The position numbers and the translations under genes are program-made. Below are positions 33,381 through 40,799 of a DNA stretch of 40,799 nt, piece by piece. The notes beneath the pieces are model-generated. The model ran no database searches and was not told the DNA's origin. It was given only the letters and a program-made list of their open reading frames with translations. Positions within the stretch are counted from its first letter, which is position 1, and the number at the start of each line of letters is the position of its first letter. The stretch is from Hahella sp. HN01. Lineage in GTDB: Bacteria > Pseudomonadota > Gammaproteobacteria > Pseudomonadales > Oleiphilaceae. The stretch covers positions 1 through 40,799 of the forward strand of contig NZ_JAHMIN010000027.1 in NCBI RefSeq assembly GCF_018986435.1, read 5' to 3'.

Positions 33381-33578
33381 GCAGGCGCTTGCGACCCCCA
33401 TGTCGGCAAGCGCGCAAAGTCAGACTTACCTCAGCCATCGCCGCCGCTCATGCAAGCGGGGCGATGGCCTCCAGATATTTCCCTATCTATACCCCTTTCT
33501 ACTTCATTGACCCCCTGTGCGTGAGCGGGTTACATTGCTGGGAGCAATATTTGATCTACAGCGTTATGGCGGTGGCGT

Positions 33579-34202
33579 ATGAGTCTGGATACTTATTTGA
33601 TGTTTGTGGTGGCCTCTCTGGTCGTGGTGATGATCCCAGGGCCTTCCGTCATGCTGGTGGTCAGCCAGGCGCTGTCGTCAGGCAAAAGCTCTGTCGCGCC
33701 ATTGGCGGCGGGCGTGGGATTGGGAGATCTGGTCGCCATGACTTTGTCCTTTCTCGGCCTTGGCGCTATTCTGGCGGCTTCCGCCTTTACGTTCACGATA
33801 TTGAAGTGGGTCGGCGCGTTATATCTGGCCTATCTGGGCGTGAAAATGTTTCGCTCTTCCACGTCGCTGAGCGCTGACGATGGGCAGACGACTGGCGTCA
33901 GCGGGCGCAGTCAGTTCCTCAGCGCGTTTATCACCACGGCGCTTAATCCCAAGAGCATCATCTTCTTTATCGCCTTCGTGCCGCAATTTGTCTCCACTGA
34001 GGCGGCGCTGGCTCCACAATTTGTCATACTCGGCGCTACTTTTCTGGTGTTAGGCGTTCTCAACGCCGCCATGTATGCGGTGTTCGCCGGCAAACTGCGC
34101 TCCATATTACGTGATCCCAAAGCGCTAAAGCGTTTCAACCGCGTTGGCGGCTCCCTGCTTGTTGGCGCAGGCGTGCTAACCGCTGCGGCGAGGCATGGCT
34201 AG
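33579..34202 (+). CDS. LysE/RhtB-family amino-acid exporter
   Basis: Inner-membrane protein of 207 residues with about six hydrophobic helices. Family features are the N-terminal VVVMIPGPSVMLVVSQALSSG, the central WVGALYLAYLGVKMFRS, and the TTALNPKSIIFFIAFVPQFV block. Members export amino acids (lysine, homoserine, threonine, leucine) or related compounds; the substrate cannot be called. The ATG at 33579 is well placed by family alignment, with GGTGG 4 bases upstream as a weak site. Next gene: the AlkB-like frame starts 12 bases after its stop. Confidence 0.92.
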   Translation: MSLDTYLMFVVASLVVVMIPGPSVMLVVSQALSSGKSSVAPLAAGVGLGDLVAMTLSFLGLGAILAASAFTFTILKWVGALYLAYLGVKMFRSSTSLSADDGQTTGVSGRSQFLSAFITTALNPKSIIFFIAFVPQFVSTEAALAPQFVILGATFLVLGVLNAAMYAVFAGKLRSILRDPKALKRFNRVGGSLLVGAGVLTAAARHG

Positions 34203-34214
34203 GCGGTTTGCGAG

Positions 34215-34732
34215 GTGACTCCAGATATCATTCTGCAAACGGCCTTTGTGGAACGCCCGGATGCGTTGTTTTGTGAGCTGAAAGATAACGTGGCGTGGGA
34301 TGAACGTCTCAAAGCCAGGAAAACGGCGAGCTTTGGCGTCTCATATGATTATTCAGGCATGAGCTATCCGCAAACGGAGCTACCGGAAAATCTGGCGCGA
34401 GTAGGACGCGACATTGAAAAGACGCTGGGCTTTTACCCGAATAATTGTCTTTTGAACTACTACCCCGATGGCGAATCGTCCATGGGATATCACTCCGATG
34501 CCTCGGAAGAGTTAGCGCCGGGAACGGGCGTGGCGATCATTTCTTTGGGCGCCGAGCGGCGTATTTCCTATCGTAGCAAAGCGGATAAGGCGCATGTTGT
34601 AACTTATATGCTCGAACATGGCGCGCTGCTGTATATGGATAAAGGCATACAGGACCGCTGATGCATGCGATTCCCAAAATGCCGGGCGTAGGGGAGCGCA
34701 TCAGCCTTACATTCCGGCTCATTCTCAAATAA
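34215..34732 (+). pseudogene. AlkB-like 2-oxoglutarate/iron dioxygenase, frameshifted near the end
   Basis: AlkB-family enzymes remove alkyl groups from DNA or RNA bases. The 148-residue frame starts at GTG 34215 and shows NYYPDGESSMGYHSDASEE with Fe ligands His93 and Asp95. It ends abruptly at 34661 after LLYMDKGIQDR. Restoring one base at 34660 (TG to TGG) gives WMHAIPKMPGVGERISLTFR to a stop at 34730-34732. That supplies the third iron ligand (His of WMHAIP) and the 2-oxoglutarate-binding Arg. As written the product lacks both and should be inactive. With the base restored, the gene would end 11 bases before the next one (MOSC). The start lacks a strong site. Confidence 0.8.
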
Positions 34733-34743
34733 GGAACCTTGGC

Positions 34744-35448
34744 ATGCAGTCAATTGGAGCCGCCTCCTCTCTGTGGCGCTATCCGGTTAAATCACTACTG
34801 GGGGAAAAGCTCGACTCACTGGCGTTTGATGGACGCGGCGTGGTGGGCGACCGGATATTCGCTGTCCGCAACAGAGCGGGTAAATTTGGCAGCGGTAAGA
34901 ACACAAGACGCTTCGCCAGGATAGAAGGGCTTTTGAGGATGAGCGCGAGCTCTGACGCCGACTTGGTATCGTTGCAATTGCCTGATGGGCGGATCATGTC
35001 GAACGACCATCCCGACCTGAATCAAGCTCTTTCCTCCGTGTTGGAGCAGGAGGTAACGCTGGCGCGAGAAGAGGCTATATCGCACCTTGATGCGGGGCCT
35101 GTACACCTGATTTCAACTTCAGCGCTGCACTGGTTGCGAGGGCTGCTGCCTGAGTCGCGTATTGATGAACGCCGCTTTCGGCCTAATATCCTGCTGTCGA
35201 CCACTGGCGTTGGCGTGGTTGAGCATGACTGGCTGGGTAAGACCCTTTCCTTTTCCGGCGGGCTGCGTCTGCAAATTAGCGGACTGACTGAACGGTGCGT
35301 GATGACGGGGATGCGGCAGTCTGAATTACCCGATGATCTTATGATCCCCCGGACGATTGGCGAACATATGCAATTTAATTTCGGCGTCTATGCGCAGGTG
35401 ATAGAGCCCGGTGTATTGCGGCAAGGCGAACACGCATTTTTAGAATGA
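34744..35448 (+). CDS. MOSC-domain protein (molybdenum/iron-sulfur carrier-like)
   Basis: A 234-residue protein with an N-terminal beta-barrel part (SLWRYPVKSLLGEKLDSLAF, the MOSC_N motif) and the MOSC domain proper. The domain includes DERRFRPNILLST, GLRLQISGLTERCVMTGM (conserved Cys that may bind sulfur or molybdenum cofactor) and FNFGVYAQVIEPG. Members bind the molybdenum cofactor or act on N-hydroxylated compounds. No molybdoenzyme gene is adjacent. The ATG at 34744 has AAGGA 8 bases upstream, inside the end of the restored AlkB-like frame, so coupling is likely. Confidence 0.9.
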   Translation: MQSIGAASSLWRYPVKSLLGEKLDSLAFDGRGVVGDRIFAVRNRAGKFGSGKNTRRFARIEGLLRMSASSDADLVSLQLPDGRIMSNDHPDLNQALSSVLEQEVTLAREEAISHLDAGPVHLISTSALHWLRGLLPESRIDERRFRPNILLSTTGVGVVEHDWLGKTLSFSGGLRLQISGLTERCVMTGMRQSELPDDLMIPRTIGEHMQFNFGVYAQVIEPGVLRQGEHAFLE

Positions 35449-35602
35449 TTGCTCTGTGGCGCCATGGCTGAAAGTCATCGCACAAGATAAATAAGCTACG
35501 TCTAAACTTTACTTGTAATCCATACTTTTCACGTAATCCGTTAATACTGGAAGGCGCGACGCAGGAGGCTTCGTCCTATCCTCAACGCAAGAGGTGAGCG
35601 TC

Positions 35603-36226
35603 ATGGCGTGGTTGGTGGCGGGAGCGATCATTGCATTTATACTCTATCGTGTGCTGCTTAATCGGGCGCGACGACAAGCACTGAAGGCATTTCAATTTCC
35701 CGGTAGCATAAAGAGCAAGGTCCAGAACAAATACCAGCATCTGAATGACTCGCAGTTAGAGATGGTCATGACAGGGCTAAAGGAGTATTTTGGGCTCTGC
35801 CAGCTTGGCGGTCGGCGCATGGTGGCCATGCCCTCGCAGGCAGTGGACGTGGCTTGGCACGAGTTCATATTGTTCACCCGCGCATACGAGCAGTTTTGTC
35901 AGAAGTGTTTCGGCCGCTTCTTACATCATACGCCGGCGGAAGCCATGCAAAGCCCCACCCAGGCCCAGAATGGCATTAAGACCGCATGGCGGCTGGCCTG
36001 TCATAAGGAAGGCATAGATCGTCGCAACCCAAGTCGCTTGCCGATGATTTTCTCGATGGATCACGATTTACAGATTCCTGATGGTTTTGTTTATAGCCTT
36101 AACTGCAAAGGTCCAGGCGGCGTGGGCTATTGCGCCAGTCATATTGGATGCGGCTCCGGCTGCGCCGGTGGCGGAGATAGCGATGGCGGCGACGGAGGAT
36201 GCGGAGGCGGCTGTGGAGGAGATTGA
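35603..36226 (+). CDS. GRDP/DUF1399-like protein with Gly/Cys-rich tail
   Basis: The product is 207 residues. A short N-terminal membrane helix (about 2-20, AWLVAGAIIAFILYRVLL) is followed by a domain whose VDVAWHEFILFTRAYEQFC and FGRFLHHTP match the W-H-x-F / H-H-P pattern of plant-type glycine-rich-domain proteins (DUF1399). The last 36 residues hold many Gly and five Cys (GCGSGCAGGG, then GGCGGGC), ending in GGD. The Cys could bind metal. The ATG at 35603 has AGAGG 8 bases upstream; a GTG at 35594 is less likely. It is followed 4 bases later by an unknown gene whose ribosome site lies in the Gly-coding repeats. Function unknown. Confidence 0.72.
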   Translation: MAWLVAGAIIAFILYRVLLNRARRQALKAFQFPGSIKSKVQNKYQHLNDSQLEMVMTGLKEYFGLCQLGGRRMVAMPSQAVDVAWHEFILFTRAYEQFCQKCFGRFLHHTPAEAMQSPTQAQNGIKTAWRLACHKEGIDRRNPSRLPMIFSMDHDLQIPDGFVYSLNCKGPGGVGYCASHIGCGSGCAGGGDSDGGDGGCGGGCGGD

Positions 36227-36230
36227 GTTA

Positions 36231-36701
36231 ATGAAAAGTAGTACGTCTGCGCCCGCATTTTTTCTTGAAGGCGTGGCGCAGGAGAGACATGGGGAAGTGG
36301 AGGACTGGTGGGCTGGCCTGGGTCACTCCATACAAGGCGAAATTATCGCTTTTTGGCAAGGGGATGCAGACTCGCCTTTGCAGACAACTATCGCCAATGT
36401 TAAGGAATACCTGGTCGCCAGCAAATCACATGAGGAAAGTGAGCAAGTAGAGGAGCTGGAGCCCCACTACCCAAACCGGGAGTTCTATGAGTACTTGGTG
36501 AATCATGAGATTTATCTGGATGTGTTCGATAAGCGCATGCATATCTGTACGGCGCATAAAGCGATACGGGAGAAGTTGCTGTTAGGTCGTTTACCTACAG
36601 ATTTCGTTTGCCCGTTTATGCGTTCGACATGTGTCGTCCGGCAGGCGCTCAAGCGGTTTGGCGACGAGGATATGCAGTTACGCTTGGGGACAGGCAGGTA
36701 G
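36231..36701 (+). CDS. Hypothetical acidic protein
   Basis: A 156-residue protein, not recognised. It has an acidic middle (HEESEQVEELEPHYP) and a C-terminal part with two Cys (FVCPFMRSTCVV) and Arg/Lys-rich ends; no membrane helix is seen. The ATG at 36231 has GGAGGAG 9 bases upstream, inside the end of the preceding gene, so it is certainly coupled to that gene (4-base gap). A frame opening at 36081 overlaps the preceding gene and is rejected as a start. The function must be tied to its DUF1399-like partner. Confidence 0.6.
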   Translation: MKSSTSAPAFFLEGVAQERHGEVEDWWAGLGHSIQGEIIAFWQGDADSPLQTTIANVKEYLVASKSHEESEQVEELEPHYPNREFYEYLVNHEIYLDVFDKRMHICTAHKAIREKLLLGRLPTDFVCPFMRSTCVVRQALKRFGDEDMQLRLGTGR

Positions 36702-36752
36702 GAGGGGCTGAAATTTGGCGCATGTTGCGGAGCGTAAGTCCAAATCGCAGGC

Positions 36753-36793
36753 AAAAAAAGAGCAGGGTGGAATGGGGACTCCGGAACCCTGCT
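36753..36793 (-). terminator. Terminator of gap-pyk
   Basis: AGCAGGGT (36761-36768) and ACCCTGCT (36786-36793) form an 8-bp perfect stem with a 17-base loop. On the minus strand a run of seven T (plus-strand A at 36753-36759) follows. It is about 105 bases after the pyk stop. Confidence 0.8.
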
Positions 36794-36898
36794 AAATCAC
36801 TCAGATTGCGAGTGCGAGAGTGTGATCGAAAATGAGGAGGCCGGGTTAGACACGGTCTCCTGCTAAAGCGGATAAAAAGCGTTTGGGACCCTTCATCC

Positions 36899-38347
36899 TT
36901 ACTGAATAGAACCTCCTACGCGTACGATCTTCATCGTATTGGTGCCGCCCTGTGCGTTGACGTAGTCGCCCTTGGTAAGGATTACCAGATCGCCATCGGT
37001 CACTACATTGCGTTTCACCAGCTCATTCACCACCAATTGGTTGATCTCTTCGTTAGGATGCTGATCCGAATCGAAGGGGATCGTTTGCACGCCGCGGTAC
37101 AGAACGACTTTGTGCTGAGTTTCATGGTGGCGCGAGAACGCGTAAATCGGCAGAGGCGATTTGATGCGCGACATCAACAACGGCGTAGCGCCGGTTTCAG
37201 TCATACAAATGATCGCCTTCACGCCTTGGAGATGGTTGGCCGCATACATCGCCGACAGAGCGATGGATTCGTCGATGCGGGCCATCCCCTCGTGAATACG
37301 GTGTTTGGATTGATGCGTGGACGGATGTTTCTCTGCGCCAACGCAAATCCGCGCCATGGCTTCTACCGCCTGCGCGGGATACTGGCCCACGGCTGATTCG
37401 GCGGACAGCATGACTGCGTCGGTGTAATCCAGCACCGCGTTGGCGATGTCGGACACTTCCGCGCGAGTCGGCATGGGGCTGCTGATCATGGACTCCATCA
37501 TTTGAGTCGCAGTGATCACCACCCGGTTCAGGGTTCTGGCCCGGGCGATAATGTGTTTCTGTACGCCGACCAGTTCTGCGTCGCCGATTTCCACCGCCAG
37601 GTCGCCACGAGCTACCATGACTGCGTCGGATGCCAGGATAACGGCGTCCAGTTGTTCGGGATTATGAACCAGGTCTGCGCGTTCGATTTTCGCCATCAGG
37701 CTGGCGTTAGAGCCTTCCGCCTTCAGCAGCGCGCGCGCTTCATGCATATCTTCCGGAGTGCGTGCGAATGAGACGGCGACATAGTCCGCGCCCAGTTTGG
37801 CGGCGGTCTTGATGTCTGCTTTGTCTTTATCCGTCAGCGCTTTGGCGGAAAGTCCGCCGCCTTTCTTGTTCAGGCCTTTGTTGTTGGAAAGTTTGCCGCC
37901 AATAACCACGCGGCAGATAATTTCCAAACCAACAACCTCTTCGACCAGCAGCTCCAGACGACCATCGTCAAGCAGGAGCGTGTCTCCGGCGGCGACGTCG
38001 TTCACCAACTGCTCATAGTCGATGCCGACGCGATCAATATCGCCGGCTTCTTTATCCAGGCGCGCGTCCAATACGAAGCGCTGGCCTGGCGTCAGAGTGA
38101 CTTTGCCGTCGACAAACCGCGCGATGCGCAGCTTGGGGCCTTGCAGGTCGGCAAGAATGGCGACAAAACGATTTTGCTTGCGCGCGAGTTCGCGCACCAG
38201 TTCCGCACGGGCGATGTGCTCAGCGGCCTCGCCGTGGGAAAAGTTGAGCCGGACAACATCGACTCCCGCCTTGATAATGGATTCCAGCGCCTCAGACGAA
38301 CTGGTGGCTGGACCCAGTGTGGCGATTATTTTGGTGCGACGTAACAT
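36899..38347 (-). CDS. pyk: Pyruvate kinase
   Basis: Cytoplasmic glycolytic enzyme making pyruvate and ATP from phosphoenolpyruvate and ADP. The 482-residue protein carries RRTKIIATLGPATSS at the start, LNFSHG (substrate loop), ILADLQGPKLRIA, the catalytic-Lys motif SLMAKIERAD, and MVARGDLAVEIG. Also present are TATQMMESM and DAVMLSAESAVG. Length and motifs fit the PykA/type II group. The ATG has GAGG 7 bases upstream. It lies 25 bases after gap on the same strand, so the pair is probably one operon, ending at the terminator near 36.75 kb. Confidence 0.97.
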   Translation of the reverse strand: MLRRTKIIATLGPATSSSEALESIIKAGVDVVRLNFSHGEAAEHIARAELVRELARKQNRFVAILADLQGPKLRIARFVDGKVTLTPGQRFVLDARLDKEAGDIDRVGIDYEQLVNDVAAGDTLLLDDGRLELLVEEVVGLEIICRVVIGGKLSNNKGLNKKGGGLSAKALTDKDKADIKTAAKLGADYVAVSFARTPEDMHEARALLKAEGSNASLMAKIERADLVHNPEQLDAVILASDAVMVARGDLAVEIGDAELVGVQKHIIARARTLNRVVITATQMMESMISSPMPTRAEVSDIANAVLDYTDAVMLSAESAVGQYPAQAVEAMARICVGAEKHPSTHQSKHRIHEGMARIDESIALSAMYAANHLQGVKAIICMTETGATPLLMSRIKSPLPIYAFSRHHETQHKVVLYRGVQTIPFDSDQHPNEEINQLVVNELVKRNVVTDGDLVILTKGDYVNAQGGTNTMKIVRVGGSIQ

Positions 38348-38372
38348 ATCTCTACCTCTCGTATGAACCGGA

Positions 38373-39377
38373 TTATCTGGCGACCTTCATCAGAGCCAGC
38401 GTGTTGTCCAGCATACGGTTGGAGAAGCCCCACTCGTTGTCGTACCAAGCCATGACTTTTACATGGCGGCCTTTAACTTTGGTTTGGCCCGCGTCAAAGA
38501 TGCTGGAGAACGCCGAATGGTTGAAGTCGGCCGATACCAGTTTCTCTTCGTTATAGTCGAGAATTGCTGATTTCGCAGCAGCTTCCCGCATGATTTGGTT
38601 GATTTCTTCTTTGCTGGTGTCTTTGCCCGCGATGAAAGAAAAGTCCACCAGAGAAACATTGATGGTTGGAACCCTCACCGCCATGCCGTCCAGTTTGCCT
38701 TCCAGTTCCGGCAGCACCAGGCCGATCGCCGCAGCGGCGCCAGTCTTGGTGGGGATCATGGATTGGGTCGCGGAACGTGCGCGATACAGGTCCGAGTGGT
38801 ATACGTCAGTGAGTTTTTGATCGTTAGTATAAGAATGAATCGTGGTCATCAAACCGCTTTCAATGCCTACCGCAGCCTGCAGAGCCTGAGCGACCGGCGC
38901 CAGACAGTTAGTGGTGCATGAGGCGTTGGAAATAACCTGATGGTCCGCGCTGAGGATGTTTTCGTTAACGCCGAAGACCACTGTGGCGTCTACTTCAGTC
39001 GCGGGAGCGGAAATAATCACTTTCTTGGCGCCGGCTTCAATATGAGCCATGGCCTTGGGCTTGCTGGTGAAGAAGCCGGTGCACTCGTAAACCACGTCTA
39101 CGTTCAGGGCTTTCCAGGGCAGCAGCTTGGGGTCTCTTTGCGCGCTGATAGAGATACGGTCGCCATTGACGGTCATGGACTCTTCGTCATGGCTGACTTC
39201 ACCGGAGAACCGCCCATGAACTGTGTCATACTTGAACAGGTGAGCGTTGATGGCGGAGTCGCCCAAATCATTGATAGCGACTACCTGAATGTCTTTGCGA
39301 TAGTTGTTTTCATAAAGGGCGCGGAGAACGTTGCGTCCAATGCGACCAAAACCATTAATAGCAACTCGAATCGTCAT
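38373..39377 (-). CDS. gap: Glyceraldehyde-3-phosphate dehydrogenase
   Basis: Oxidises glyceraldehyde-3-phosphate (made by Eda) to 1,3-bisphosphoglycerate. NAD fold: [10 protein letters not shown] at 7-16; active-site Cys154 in [11 protein letters not shown] (151-161); phosphate-binding HSYTNDQ; C-terminal [12 protein letters not shown]. The length of 334 residues is normal. The ATG at 39377 has GGAGG 6 bases upstream; the longer 366-residue frame up to 39473 is rejected because the extra 32 residues are not conserved in type. Divergent from edd, sharing a 222-base region with HexR-like half sites. Confidence 0.97.
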   Translation of the reverse strand: MTIRVAINGFGRIGRNVLRALYENNYRKDIQVVAINDLGDSAINAHLFKYDTVHGRFSGEVSHDEESMTVNGDRISISAQRDPKLLPWKALNVDVVYECTGFFTSKPKAMAHIEAGAKKVIISAPATEVDATVVFGVNENILSADHQVISNASCTTNCLAPVAQALQAAVGIESGLMTTIHSYTNDQKLTDVYHSDLYRARSATQSMIPTKTGAAAAIGLVLPELEGKLDGMAVRVPTINVSLVDFSFIAGKDTSKEEINQIMREAAAKSAILDYNEEKLVSADFNHSAFSSIFDAGQTKVKGRHVKVMAWYDNEWGFSNRMLDNTLALMKVAR

Positions 39378-39413
39378 GCCAATCCTCCAGGTGGGGAATT
39401 TTTTGTTTTCACA

Positions 39414-39431
39414 TGTAGTAAATATAACAAA
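39414..39431. promoter_or_regulatory. Possible HexR site between gap and edd
   Basis: TGTAGTAAA here matches the left half of the repeat at 1212-1220 exactly, but the right half is degenerate. A further 10-base palindrome GTAATATTAC sits at 39482-39491. Position in the gap-edd divergent region fits HexR control, but the sequence support is modest. Confidence 0.42.
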
Positions 39432-39599
39432 ATAATTTCTGGAATGGTACGGTCGTGTCGTGATTTTGATCAATTAATCTTGTAATATTACCAAATAATT
39501 GAGTTTTTCCTCGTCGGGCTTGGAGTTACCCGCGTATCAGCGCAGCCGCCCGGCGTTCAATTGGGACAAACAGACGAACATATAAAAGAGCGATCAGCT

Positions 39600-40799
39600 A
39601 TGCACCCGACTGTAGACAGAGTTACCCGACGCATTATCGAGCGCAGCAAAGCCACCCGAGCAGCCTATTTGCAGCGCATGGAGAACCTGAAAAACAACAA
39701 GCCGCAGCGTAAAACGCTGGCTTGTGGCAATCTGGCGCATGGTTTCGCGGCCTGTACGCAGTCGGATAAAGATGTGCTGCGTTTGATGAATCAGGCTAAC
39801 GTCGCAATTGTCTCCGCCTACAACGACATGCTCTCCGCCCATCAGCCCTACGAAACCTATCCAGAAGTGATTCGCAATGCAGTGCGGGATATGGGCTCCG
39901 TGGCGCAGTTCGCTGGCGGCGTGCCCGCCATGTGCGACGGCGTGACGCAGGGGCAGCCGGGCATGGAGTTGAGTCTGTTCTCCCGCGACACGATCGCCAT
40001 GAGTACGGCGATTGCTCTCAGTCACAATATGTTCGACTCCGTCCTTTTATTGGGTATTTGCGACAAAATCGTGCCCGGTCTGCTGATCGGCGCGCTGAGC
40101 TTCGGTTACCTTCCTTCTATATTGATTCCCGCCGGTCCGATGCCATCAGGTCTGCCTAATAAAGAGAAGCAGCGCATTCGTCAGCTTTACGCAGAAGGCA
40201 AAGTGGGCAAAGACGAACTGCTGGAATCGGAAAGCCAGTCTTACCATAGTCCGGGCACCTGTACTTTCTACGGCACCGCCAACAGCAACCAGTTGCTGGT
40301 TGAAGTGATGGGCTTGCACCTGCCCGGCGCGGCGTTCACTCATCCCAATACCCCGCTGCGGGAAGCGTTGACCAAAGAAGCGGCGCAGCAGGCGGTGCGT
40401 TTGTCCGCCCCCAATGGCGGCACGCTGGGCATGGCGGATATGGTGGACGAGAAAACCATCGTTAATGCGTTGGTGGCCTTGCTGGCTACTGGCGGCTCCA
40501 CCAACCACACCATGCACTGGGTGGCGATCGCTCGGGCGGCAGGTGTGATTATCAACTGGGATGATTTCTCGGAACTTTCCGACGTGGTTCCTTCGCTGAC
40601 CCGGATCTACCCGAACGGTCAGGCGGACGTGAATGCATTTCATGAGGCCGGCGGCACGCCTTTCCTTATTAAAGAACTGCTGGGCGCGGGTCTGTTGCAT
40701 GACGATGTGGAAACGGTGGTGGGTAGAGGCTTGAGCCGCTATGCGCAGGGCCCTGTGTTGCAGAACAATGAACTGGTCTGGAAAGACGCGCCGGCGGAA
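39600..40799 (+). CDS. edd: Phosphogluconate dehydratase, 5' part only
   Basis: Converts 6-phosphogluconate to KDPG, the signature step of the Entner-Doudoroff pathway. ATG at 39600 starts [16 protein letters not shown]. The [4Fe-4S] dehydratase motifs [65 protein letters not shown] and [11 protein letters not shown] are all in one frame with no stop to the end of the window. 400 codons are visible of the usual 600 or so. It is in the same direction as zwf-pgl-eda but about 36 kb away. The ribosome site is weak (GAG, 9 bases). Confidence 0.96.
   Translation, partial: MHPTVDRVTRRIIERSKATRAAYLQRMENLKNNKPQRKTLACGNLAHGFAACTQSDKDVLRLMNQANVAIVSAYNDMLSAHQPYETYPEVIRNAVRDMGSVAQFAGGVPAMCDGVTQGQPGMELSLFSRDTIAMSTAIALSHNMFDSVLLLGICDKIVPGLLIGALSFGYLPSILIPAGPMPSGLPNKEKQRIRQLYAEGKVGKDELLESESQSYHSPGTCTFYGTANSNQLLVEVMGLHLPGAAFTHPNTPLREALTKEAAQQAVRLSAPNGGTLGMADMVDEKTIVNALVALLATGGSTNHTMHWVAIARAAGVIINWDDFSELSDVVPSLTRIYPNGQADVNAFHEAGGTPFLIKELLGAGLLHDDVETVVGRGLSRYAQGPVLQNNELVWKDAPAE

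Noticed and set aside
36081-36230. Upstream extension of the unknown gene at 36231 into the DUF1399-like gene
   Set aside because: It overlaps the coding part of the preceding gene, while a strong ribosome site (GGAGGAG) stands before the ATG at 36231.
1-40799. CRISPR arrays, tRNA or rRNA genes, insertion sequences, integrases or prophage genes
   Set aside because: No repeated spacer pattern, tRNA-like cloverleaf, transposase or integrase frame was seen anywhere in the window.

Overview
The window looks like a piece of a gammaproteobacterial chromosome, most like a marine Hahella-type member of the Oceanospirillales. The evidence is a hexR / zwf-pgl-eda / gap-pyk / edd Entner-Doudoroff block of the Pseudomonas type, a GlyGly-CTERM secreted nuclease, orphan periplasmic binding proteins and a TRAP transporter with its own two-component system. 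The genus is inferred; no rRNA or tRNA gene is present to test it.

Layout. 0.1-4.2 kb: hexR (minus) diverges from zwf-pgl-eda (plus), with two inverted repeats of the form TGTAGT-N6-ACTACA between them. 4.3-8.1 kb: a minus-strand trio of a FemAB/GNAT-like transferase, a GCS2-type carboxylate-amine ligase and an AstE/aspartoacylase-like hydrolase, which reads as an uncharacterised amide or peptide pathway. 8.2-11.5 kb: an orphan solute-binding protein and a large secreted nuclease. 12.0-20.3 kb: mixed accessory genes, comprising a small GIY-YIG protein, an ICMT-like methyltransferase, a lipoprotein alpha/beta hydrolase, a pentapeptide-repeat potassium-channel fusion, a diverged subtilase, an HNH nuclease, a membrane KAP P-loop NTPase, a lipoprotein with a lysozyme-like motif, and arfB. 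20.3-23.1 kb: a lipoprotein 5'-nucleotidase and a second orphan binding protein. 23.6-25.0 kb: two unknown proteins and a dual-specificity phosphatase.

25.2-30.4 kb: a TRAP transporter (P-Q-M) followed by a Cache-domain histidine kinase and a NarL-type regulator. 30.4-36.7 kb: an NlpC/P60 lipoprotein, a second tyrosine phosphatase, a diverged GIY-YIG protein with a basic tail, a broken SEC-C gene, a LysE exporter, a frameshifted AlkB-like gene, a MOSC protein, and a pair containing a GRDP/DUF1399-like protein with a Gly/Cys tail. 36.9-40.8 kb: gap-pyk (minus) diverges from edd (plus), which runs off the window.

The two ends work together. Zwf, Pgl, Edd and Eda convert glucose-6-phosphate to pyruvate and glyceraldehyde-3-phosphate, Gap and Pyk take the triose on to pyruvate, and HexR is the expected repressor or switch. 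The nuclease and the 5'-nucleotidase could together scavenge extracellular nucleic acid. Reading frames are broken in at least three genes (a subtilase-like gene near 16.15 kb, a SEC-C gene at 33.1-33.4 kb, an AlkB-like gene at 34.66 kb). In each case the conserved protein continues in another frame, which means either recent decay or base-calling errors.
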